Below the pieces are notes generated by a model. That model was not told the DNA's origin. It was given only the letters and a program-made list of their open reading frames with translations, and searched no databases. 64,000 bases of DNA, from contig NZ_JQJJ01000013.1 of NCBI RefSeq assembly GCF_000745475.1, positions 248,001-312,000 of the forward strand. The letters run 5' to 3'. Every line of letters starts with the position of its first letter. Position 1 is the stretch's first letter. Source of the DNA: Allobosea sp. UNC402CLCol (lineage in GTDB: Bacteria; Pseudomonadota; Alphaproteobacteria; Rhizobiales; Beijerinckiaceae). Below are positions 55,213 through 62,364 of this stretch, one piece after another. The translations under genes were made by a program, and so were the position numbers.

Positions 55213-56053
55213 GCGCGCCGAGTGTAGGATCTCACTGAAAATGAGCCTGTCTCATTTAACCTGAGCCTGACAGTGGCTCATCTCAGCGCGATATGCACAG
55301 GACAAATATGGAATTCCCTTTGCAATTCAAAGTTTTAAATAAAATCGAATTGCCCAAACTTTCTATGCAATCCATTGAACCCGTTGCCACAGGTGCTTGC
55401 AGACCCGTCCTTTTGCGTAGCCCGCAGCACGACACTGTTGTGATGGGATGGCGCGAGAAGCGCCGCATTATTCCAATCACGCGGCTCTTCTAGGAACGCG
55501 GAATGACTGGCGCAGCGAGGCGCAAATTGGCGCAGAAATTCGAACAGTTTAGCACTGCTGCGTATCGGAATGATGGGATCGCGACGGATGTAGGACTACG
55601 ACCGAGCTGTTGAAGAGCGAGGCATAGTGTTACCGCGATTGTAGGAAAAGTTCCGCAGTCTGACATGCGACGCCCGGCCAAGTCGGGCTTCGCTCCGTTC
55701 CGGCAGTCCGGGGGGTCTGTCGACGCGAGCATTCAGCCCGATCTGTGCATGAGCGCCAATTAGCTGAGAACCTCGGGGAAACCGTATGCTCCTTTAGCGT
55801 ACGATTTCGCACTGCTCTTGTTCCGACCCCTGGCTGTTGCGGCTCTGCTCCTGTGGTGGCTAAGGCCGAGCGTTACCCTCTGACGTTGGTAACGTGCCCT
55901 CCAGACACCGCTTACTCCTCTTCGCCAGGCCGGGTGGGAGCTGCTACGGGACGTAGGTCCGCTTTGCCATGGCGAGCGAACCATCGATCTCAGGATTTCA
56001 GCCGAGGGGCGCAGGCAAATCGATATTGCCTAGCTTGGAATGGCTCGCCCCTC
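55213..56053. other. gene-free stretch of different base composition between Tad and exopolysaccharide clusters
   Basis: 841 bases with stop codons in every frame and no recognisable protein. The first 200 bases are AT-richer than either flank. ATGAGCC (55241-55247) and GGCTCAT (55275-55281), with inner TGTC/GACA, could form a hairpin 28 bases after the tadC stop, perhaps its 3' end. Short open frames (e.g. 55293-55493 on the plus strand) have no ribosome-binding site or known pattern and look random. It may be decayed or transferred DNA. Confidence 0.5.
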
Positions 56054-57310
56054 TCAGCGCCGGCTGGCGGCTTGCTCGGCTGCGCGCTGCCGTGGCCGGA
56101 CGATCGCCCAGGAGCCGATGAGCACGATGACCTCCGAGAGCGCGCCGCCGAGCAGGGCCCAGGACGGCGGGACGGTCAGCAGCAGCACGAAGACGAGCAG
56201 CAAGCCGGCAGCGGCGGCGATGGCCGAAAGAATGGCGATGGAGCGGTAGTCCTGCGCGATCTCCAGCCAGATGCGCGGCATGACATAGAGCATCGGCAGG
56301 CTGCTCATCACCCAGGCCAGGACGGAGATTTTGAAGAAGCGCGTGCCTTCGAGGCTGTCGGGCTCGATGAAGGGCAGGGCGATCAGGACGACGATGCCGT
56401 AGAGGATGCCGAGGCAGGCGAGCGGCAGGGGCCAGCGCCGCAGCCGCTGCCCGACCTTGGCGAAATCGCGATGCGCCATGAGCTTTGAGAGCTCGGGATG
56501 CATCATGTTGGCGAAGGCGGTGGAGACGATACGCAGCGGCACGAAATTGACCAGCGCCGCCGCGATCGGAGCATAGGCCGCGGGCCCCGCCATCGCCGCG
56601 ACCATCAAGGCCATGCCCTGGCCCTGGAGGTTGGTGATCGTTACACTCAGCACCGACCATTTGAGCTCGCGCCAGAGCTTGCGGTAGCGCCGCCAGACAT
56701 GCCGGCCGAAATTGATCCGCAGGGGGCGCCGGCGCGACAGGATCAGCAGCACCGCGATGCCGAGCGCGTTGGCTGCCGTCATCACCGCGAAAGTGTGCTG
56801 GAGGATATGGGTGCCGTCCCAGATCACCCAGGCGGTACCCGCGGCGCCGCAGAGGGTGAAGGTGAAATCGCTGAGGCTCACCAGCATCTGGCGATTGCGG
56901 GCAAACAGGACCGTGCGGACATGCGCCCGCATCGACCACAGCCCGATGAAGGCCCCGCCGAACAGCGCGCCCTCGTCGAGCCAGACGCCGAGGACGCCGG
57001 TGACGACCAGGCCGAGCAGCAGCGACAGCAGCATCGCAGCCGAACCGAAGCTGACCTCATAGGCGCCGGCCGCGCCGGAGCCGCGACTCTGGGCGATCGC
57101 GATGCTGGCAGGCAGCGCCGTGAAGGCACGGATATAGGTCAGGCCAAGGCCGCCGACGACCATCACCAGGGCGAAGATGCCGTAGTCGCGGGCCGATACG
57201 GAATGCAGCAGCGCGATGTTGAGGCCGAGATGGAAGGCGCTCTGCATCGCCTCGCCGCCGACCATGACGACGAGTCGCAGCACGATATGGCGGAGGGCCT
57301 GGAGGTTCAT
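56054..57310 (-). CDS. Wzx-like polysaccharide flippase
   Basis: 418 aa with about 12 hydrophobic spans, the MATE/MVF-type layout of lipid-linked oligosaccharide flippases. Conserved-looking pieces are ALLHSVSARDYGIFALVMVV, SVLSVTITNLQGQGMALMVA and ANMMHPELSKLMAHRDF. It would move undecaprenyl-linked repeat units across the inner membrane. Its start overlaps the GT4 gene by 4 bases. Sequence families here are diverse, so the call rests on topology and neighbours. Confidence 0.8.
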   Translation of the reverse strand: MNLQALRHIVLRLVVMVGGEAMQSAFHLGLNIALLHSVSARDYGIFALVMVVGGLGLTYIRAFTALPASIAIAQSRGSGAAGAYEVSFGSAAMLLSLLLGLVVTGVLGVWLDEGALFGGAFIGLWSMRAHVRTVLFARNRQMLVSLSDFTFTLCGAAGTAWVIWDGTHILQHTFAVMTAANALGIAVLLILSRRRPLRINFGRHVWRRYRKLWRELKWSVLSVTITNLQGQGMALMVAAMAGPAAYAPIAAALVNFVPLRIVSTAFANMMHPELSKLMAHRDFAKVGQRLRRWPLPLACLGILYGIVVLIALPFIEPDSLEGTRFFKISVLAWVMSSLPMLYVMPRIWLEIAQDYRSIAILSAIAAAAGLLLVFVLLLTVPPSWALLGGALSEVIVLIGSWAIVRPRQRAAEQAASRR

Positions 57311-58446
57311 CGCGGGCGGCTCGAGCCCTGGCGAAGCATGTCGGCGGCCACCGCTGCGATCGCCTGTGCCACGGCCTGCTCGCTGAACAGGGCGTTGAAG
57401 CGTTCGCGACCGGCCTGCGCCATCGGGGCGAGAGCCTTCGGATGGCTGACGATGCCGGCGAGAGCCTGTGCCAGCGCGTCGGCATCCCCCGGCGGCAGGA
57501 GGCGGCCGGTTACGCCGTCAGCCACGACCTCGCGCAGCCCGCCGATGGCCGAGGCGAGCGGCGGGCGGCCGAAGGCCATCGCCTCGATCGCGACGCGGCC
57601 GAGCGATTCCGGGCGGCGCGACGGCACGGCGACGACATCCGCCCAGCGATAGAGCGGGGTCGGATCGTCGAGGAAGGGCTCGACGCTGACATGGGACGCG
57701 AGGCCGGCGCTGGTCACGGCTTCGCGCAGAGCAATTTCGAGGCCGGGATCCTCGAAGGCGCTGCCGACGATGCGGGTCTCGATGCGGTCGCGGATCTCCG
57801 GCGGCAGGGATGCCAGCGCGGCGAGCAGCACCTCCTGCCCCTTGATGCGGTTGATCCGGCCGAGCATCAGCACGCGCAAGGCGCGCTGCCCGTCATAGTC
57901 GGTCGGTGCCCAGTCGGCAGGGCCGGCGACGCCGTTATAGATGACGTCGGAGGGGATACCGGGCGGAGCCTCGAAGGCCTTGCGCGTCGCACGGGAGTTG
58001 AAGATCAGGCGGGCGCGACCCCAGAGGATCAGCCGCCGCAGCAGCGTGCGGGTCGCGCCTTCCGGGATCTCGTGGATGTGCTGGAGTGCCTTGCCCGGAA
58101 AGAACCGGGCGGCCAGCACATGGTCCACGATGACCGAGGTGTTGATGTAGACGAGGTCCGAGCGCCTGAAGCGGCGGGCAGCCCGGAAGATGGCGCGGGG
58201 CAGGGCGATCGGCGCGGTCGCGACCAGCCGCGGCAGGTCCTTGCGGCGGAGCACCCAGAGCGGCTCGACGACGATCCGGCTCGCGTTGCCTTCGAGCAGC
58301 CGGCGGATCGGCCCATCGCGCGGCAGCACGACTTCGATCTCAGCCGAGGGGTAGGCCTGGCGCAGCGCCGCGACGCTTTCGGCGAAGCTGCGGTCCGAGC
58401 CGTAGAGTTCGTACCCTTGATGTATGCAGGCGATACGGAGCGTCAC
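57307..58446 (-). CDS. GT4-family glycosyltransferase
   Basis: 379 aa GT-B fold retaining transferase. The N-terminal part reads IACIHQGYELYGSDRSFAES; the donor-binding half has VLMLGRINRIKGQEVLLAAL, ADVVAVPSRRPESLGRVAIE (E-x7-E motif) and VADGVTGRLLPPGD. It transfers a sugar from a nucleotide donor to a growing lipid-linked unit. The GTG at 58446 is used because TLRIACIHQGYE is the natural first strand. It leads a two-gene leftward unit with the flippase. Donor and acceptor are unknown. Confidence 0.88.
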   Translation of the reverse strand: MTLRIACIHQGYELYGSDRSFAESVAALRQAYPSAEIEVVLPRDGPIRRLLEGNASRIVVEPLWVLRRKDLPRLVATAPIALPRAIFRAARRFRRSDLVYINTSVIVDHVLAARFFPGKALQHIHEIPEGATRTLLRRLILWGRARLIFNSRATRKAFEAPPGIPSDVIYNGVAGPADWAPTDYDGQRALRVLMLGRINRIKGQEVLLAALASLPPEIRDRIETRIVGSAFEDPGLEIALREAVTSAGLASHVSVEPFLDDPTPLYRWADVVAVPSRRPESLGRVAIEAMAFGRPPLASAIGGLREVVADGVTGRLLPPGDADALAQALAGIVSHPKALAPMAQAGRERFNALFSEQAVAQAIAAVAADMLRQGSSRPR

Positions 58447-58618
58447 GATCCAATTCCGTTCGAGGCCGCGTCGGTCCGTTCTGGACAAGGTCGCAATCCG
58501 GGAAAGCCCGTCCTAACCATTCTGGATGAAAGGAAGATAAATCACGGAAATTCAAGGCATAATGAAACTGCGACGCTTTGCCTGCGCCGGTGCGTGGGTC
58601 GGTTTGGACAGATTGAAA

Positions 58619-59788
58619 ATGGACACTCCTCCCACCCTGCTGATCCTTGGAACACGCGGGATTCCGGCAGCGCATGGCGGTTTTGAGACCTTTGCGGAGA
58701 AACTTGCTCTGTTTCTCGTCGAGCGCGGCTGGCGCGTGGGCGTCTACTGCCAGGACGAGGTTCCGACCGTCACGCAACGGTTTCGCAGCGAGATGTGGCG
58801 CGGCATCGAGCTGATCCGGACGCAGGTCGCATCGGACGGACCGAAGGCGACGCTCGAATTCGACTGGCATTGCGTGCGGGATGCGGCACGACGCGACGCG
58901 GTGAGCCTGGTGCTCGGCTATAACGGGGCGGTCTTCTTGCCCTATCTCCGGCTGGCCGGGCGCAAGATCTTCACCAACATGGACGGCATCGAATGGCGCC
59001 GGCCGAAATGGTCCTTTCCGGTCCGCGCCTGGTTCTGGCTCAACGAATGGATCGCGGCCTGGTCGTCCAACCGGCTGGTGGCCGACCATCCCATCATCGC
59101 CGACCATCTGGCAACGCGGCGCCCGCGCTCGGCGACAGCCATGATCCCTTATGGCGGCGTGCCGATCCCGGCGGCATCGATGGCTCCCCTGGCGAAGCTC
59201 GGTCTCGAAAGCGGCCGCTATCTCGTCTCGATCGCCCGGATCGAGCCGGACAATTCGATCCTGACGCTGGTCGAGGCGTTCTCGCGCGAGCCGCGCGGCA
59301 TGAAGCTCGTGGTCCTCGGCACGTTCTCGGACAAGATCGCGTATCACCGCGAGGTCATGGCCGCGACCGGGCCAGAGGTGCTGACGCCCGGCGGGATCTA
59401 TGATGCCAGCATCGTGCAGGCGCTGCGCTTCCACGCACGCGCCTATATGCATGGCCATACGGTCGGCGGCACCAACCCGTCGCTGGTCGAGGCGCTCTGG
59501 GCCGGCAACCCGGTCATCGCGCATGACAATCCCTATAATCGCTGGACGGCGGGCGAGGCCGGGCTTTTCTTCAAGGATGAGGCCAGCTGCTCCGAGGCGA
59601 TCGGCAGGCTGATCGCCGACGACATTCTCGCCGGGCGTCTGAAGAAGGCGGCCTTGTCGCGGGCGCAGGAAAAGTTCAAGTGGCAGGCCGTGCTCGAACA
59701 TTACGAGCGCGAGGCGCTGGCCTTGACGGGTGGGGCCGCGGCACCCGAACTGGCTGCCGTCAAGCTGGCCGACAAGAGTTCCGGATGA
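58619..59788 (+). CDS. DUF1972-type glycosyltransferase (rhamnosyltransferase-like)
   Basis: 389 aa. LLILGTRGIPAAHGGFETFA at the N-terminus is the DUF1972 signature found in exopolysaccharide rhamnosyl- and related transferases; ILGTRGIP-x-x-GGFE is diagnostic. The GT4 half includes YLVSIARIEPDNSILTLVEA, HGHTVGGTNPSLVEALWAG and an E-x7-E-like SLVEALWAGNPVIAHD. An ATG 19 codons earlier (58562) is possible. It overlaps the GH5 gene by 4 bases. The 172-base gap to the divergent GT4 should hold both promoters. Confidence 0.88.
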   Translation: MDTPPTLLILGTRGIPAAHGGFETFAEKLALFLVERGWRVGVYCQDEVPTVTQRFRSEMWRGIELIRTQVASDGPKATLEFDWHCVRDAARRDAVSLVLGYNGAVFLPYLRLAGRKIFTNMDGIEWRRPKWSFPVRAWFWLNEWIAAWSSNRLVADHPIIADHLATRRPRSATAMIPYGGVPIPAASMAPLAKLGLESGRYLVSIARIEPDNSILTLVEAFSREPRGMKLVVLGTFSDKIAYHREVMAATGPEVLTPGGIYDASIVQALRFHARAYMHGHTVGGTNPSLVEALWAGNPVIAHDNPYNRWTAGEAGLFFKDEASCSEAIGRLIADDILAGRLKKAALSRAQEKFKWQAVLEHYEREALALTGGAAAPELAAVKLADKSSG

Positions 59789-61029
59789 GCTTCAGCCGCC
59801 GGGCCGTCCTGGCGGGAGGCGTCGGGGCAACGCTGCTCGGCGCGAGACCGGCGCAGGCCGTACAGCCGCTCGTTCTTCGGCGCGGGATCAATCTATGGCC
59901 GTGGTTCTCGCTGACGCGGGAATTTCCGGCGCCGCGCACCGATTACGATTGGCCACCCTTCCAGCTCGATCGTCCCGTTCCGACGGCGCGCGACCTCGGC
60001 CGGTTGCGCCGGACAGGCTTCGATTTCGTGCGCATCCCCGTCGATCCCGGGCCGATCCTGGCCGCTGCGCCGCGCGAGCGGGCGATCCTGCTGGATCAGG
60101 TCATGGCGGCGGTCGCATCGGCGCTCGGCCAAGGTTTCACCGTCGTCCTCAATCTCCATGCCAATGCGGCCACGCATCACTGGACGCCGACACATCTCTT
60201 CGGCAGCGAGGCCGCGCCGGGCCTCCCGGCCTATCTCGCATTGGTTGCGGAACTGGCGAGGCGGCTCGTGCGGCTGGGGCCGGATCGTGTCGCGCTCGAA
60301 CCCGTCAACGAGCCGTTCCAGGCTTGCGGCGCAGCCGAATGGGATCGGCTCCAGCGACGCATGCTCGGCGCCGCGCGCAGCGCCGCTCCCGATCTCACCC
60401 TGGTCGCGACGGGGGCTTGCGGCAGCATGATCGCCGGGCTGGAGCCGTTGAAGGCGAGCGCGCTCGCCGCCTTCGAGCCGCTGCTCTTCACCTTCCATTT
60501 CTACGAGCCCTACCTGTTCTCGCATCAGGGCGCGAAATGGATGAGCGAGCCGTTCTATCCCGCGCTCAACGCGGTGCCCTGGCCCGCGTCGCGCGGCACG
60601 CTGGAGACGACGCTTGCTGCCGTCCGCGCCCGGATGGCGGAGCTCGGCCAGCCGGCATCGGGGAGCGGCGCCGCGACCTATCGGGAGACCGAGCGGGTGC
60701 TGAAGGAGTATTTCGACGCCCGGCCGGACCGCCCCTTCATCGAGGGTTATCTGCGCCAGGTCGGGGCCTGGGCGCAGCGCGAAAGCGTCGCGCCCGGCCG
60801 CGTCCTGATGGGCGAATTCGGGGCGGTCCGGACAGGCGCGGGCATCGCCGCATCGGCTCCCGCCGACCGCGCACGCTATGTCAGGGATGTTCGAACGAGC
60901 GCCGAAGCGCTCGGTTTTCCCTGGGCATTCTGGAACCTGTTCGACAGCCTGGGGCTGCTGGTCGACGATGTCAGCCGGCAGCTCGACCCGGCCATGATCG
61001 AGGCGCTCGGGCTGAAGATGCCAGGCTGA
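59785..61029 (+). CDS. secreted GH5-family glycanase (endoglucanase-like)
   Basis: 414 aa with a twin-arginine-like signal peptide (SFSRRAVLAGGVGATLLGAR, cleavage near AQA). The (beta/alpha)8 domain begins LRRGINLWPWFSL; the acid/base Glu176 is in ALEPVNEPF and the nucleophile Glu344 in VLMGEFGAV, with LHANAATHHWTP between. GH5 glycanases in such clusters trim or depolymerise the exopolysaccharide. The ATG overlaps the DUF1972 gene. Its last 59 bases overlap the convergent polymerase gene. Confidence 0.9.
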   Translation: MSFSRRAVLAGGVGATLLGARPAQAVQPLVLRRGINLWPWFSLTREFPAPRTDYDWPPFQLDRPVPTARDLGRLRRTGFDFVRIPVDPGPILAAAPRERAILLDQVMAAVASALGQGFTVVLNLHANAATHHWTPTHLFGSEAAPGLPAYLALVAELARRLVRLGPDRVALEPVNEPFQACGAAEWDRLQRRMLGAARSAAPDLTLVATGACGSMIAGLEPLKASALAAFEPLLFTFHFYEPYLFSHQGAKWMSEPFYPALNAVPWPASRGTLETTLAAVRARMAELGQPASGSGAATYRETERVLKEYFDARPDRPFIEGYLRQVGAWAQRESVAPGRVLMGEFGAVRTGAGIAASAPADRARYVRDVRTSAEALGFPWAFWNLFDSLGLLVDDVSRQLDPAMIEALGLKMPG

Positions 61030-62323
61030 GCGGCGCTGCCTTGGTCTGCCGCTCCGGGCGATAGAGGCAGAGCACCACGATCGCGAACTTGGCGGGCAGG
61101 TTCGTCTTCGTCGCGATGCTCTCCGAGCCGTTCAGGAGGACGATCCAGACGAGCATCGGTAGCCAGACACCGCCCGCCCGCCCGATCCGCGCGAGCTCGT
61201 ACATGAACAGGCCGAAGGCCACGGTCACCAGCGCGGTGACGATCGCGCCCTGGTAGAGCGTCATGCGGATGAAGGGGTTCTCGATGCCCCATTCCAGGCC
61301 GTTGACGCGCCGGAGCGTGTCGACGAGGTCGTTGTCGGGACCGAAGACGAGATCGCCCAGCGAGAACATGCCGAGCAGGTCGAGCATCTCCTTGCGCGCG
61401 TTGGCGCTGCCGCCATCGGAGACGAAGCGCGTCGCGAGGTCGTCGAAGAAGCCGATGGTCGCCAATCCGCCGATCGCGACCGGCAGCAGCGCCGCCAGCA
61501 GGCAGGCGATCGCGGCGCCGACGAGCGAGACCCGCCCGCCGCGCAACGAGGCGAACAGCATGGCGACGCCGTAGCAGAGGCCGAGCGCCAGCGAGACCAG
61601 CAGCGCCGTCCGGCCACCGAAGACGACGAGGGCGGCGCTCTGCAAGGCGATCAGCGTGCCGCGCACGGCCGGCGAGAGCGGGCGGGAGCCGCTGATCAAC
61701 GCCATCAGATAGCACGCGGTGATCATGGCATTGGCCAGCGGATGGCCGTGCAGCGCGGCGGAGCGCGTGTCGGTCTCGAAGGCGATACCGTCGAAGCGGT
61801 AGGGGAAGAAGCGGGTCTGGGTGACGAATTCGACGAGCGCGAGCAGGGCGTTCAGCGTCATCACGACATGCAGCAGCGTGGTCAGTGTCGCCATGGTCTC
61901 GTCATCGGCGTCGGCGAGCAGGAAGACCAGCAAGCAGGCGGCGACATAGGTGTCGACCATGCCGCCGATGCCGGCGCCGCCGCGCAGGATGGTCACGACG
62001 ATCACGGCGATGGTGACGACCAGCATCAGGAGCGTCGCCGGCCGGGCGCTGGCGAGGTGGATGGCGCGGCTGACCGGATCGCCGCTGGCGAGCACGCTCC
62101 AGCAGAAGAACAGAACGACCATATAGGTCGAGGGATGGATCTTGGTTGCGGCCGAGCCGGCGAGGCCGTCGTAATTGTAGCCGACGAGCCAGAGCATGCC
62201 ACCGGAGATGCAGAACAGCACGAGCACCGTGGCGACGAGGCCGATGCGGCTGATCCTGTCGAGCCGGGCCCAGCCCGGTGCCGCCCGCAGCCCGGCGGCA
62301 CGCATGAGGAGATTTTGTTGCAT
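60971..62323 (-). CDS. VpsF-like polysaccharide polymerase/ligase
   Basis: 450 aa with about ten to twelve membrane spans, resembling the VpsF/Wzy group. A long periplasmic loop (about 280-360) carries ATRFVSDGGSANARKEML and LVFGPDNDLVDTLRRVNGLE, as in O-antigen ligase-like proteins; ALHGHPLANAMITACYLMAL lies before it. It would polymerise flipped repeat units. The start is uncertain: the ATG at 62323 and a GTG at 62332 both fall inside a palindromic repeat, and MRAAGLRAAPGWARL at 62305 would be shorter. Its 3' end overlaps the GH5 gene by 59 bases. The C-terminal 25 residues are Ala/Ser/Arg-rich. Confidence 0.82.
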   Translation of the reverse strand: MQQNLLMRAAGLRAAPGWARLDRISRIGLVATVLVLFCISGGMLWLVGYNYDGLAGSAATKIHPSTYMVVLFFCWSVLASGDPVSRAIHLASARPATLLMLVVTIAVIVVTILRGGAGIGGMVDTYVAACLLVFLLADADDETMATLTTLLHVVMTLNALLALVEFVTQTRFFPYRFDGIAFETDTRSAALHGHPLANAMITACYLMALISGSRPLSPAVRGTLIALQSAALVVFGGRTALLVSLALGLCYGVAMLFASLRGGRVSLVGAAIACLLAALLPVAIGGLATIGFFDDLATRFVSDGGSANARKEMLDLLGMFSLGDLVFGPDNDLVDTLRRVNGLEWGIENPFIRMTLYQGAIVTALVTVAFGLFMYELARIGRAGGVWLPMLVWIVLLNGSESIATKTNLPAKFAIVVLCLYRPERQTKAAPLSLASSARAPRSWPGRAAG

Positions 62324-62363
62324 TTTCTTCACGCGAACCGGTGTCCACTTCGCTTGAAAATGC
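62320..62363 (-). repeat. 44-bp imperfect palindromic repeat, copy 2
   Basis: On the minus strand it begins GCATTTTC and ends GAAGAAAATGC, with ACCGGTTCGCG in the middle. It aligns gap-free with the copy at 3821-3864 (about 33 of 44 bases). It fills the 40-base gap between the co-polymerase stop and the polymerase start and contains that gene's likely ATG. The same wording recurs between genes of Hyphomicrobiales in my memory. Confidence 0.65.
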
Positions 62364-62364
62364 T

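Noticed and set aside
55293..55493. 66-codon plus-strand frame after tadC
   Set aside because: No ribosome-binding site, no signal, domain or membrane pattern; codon use unlike neighbours. Treated as random in AT-rich DNA.
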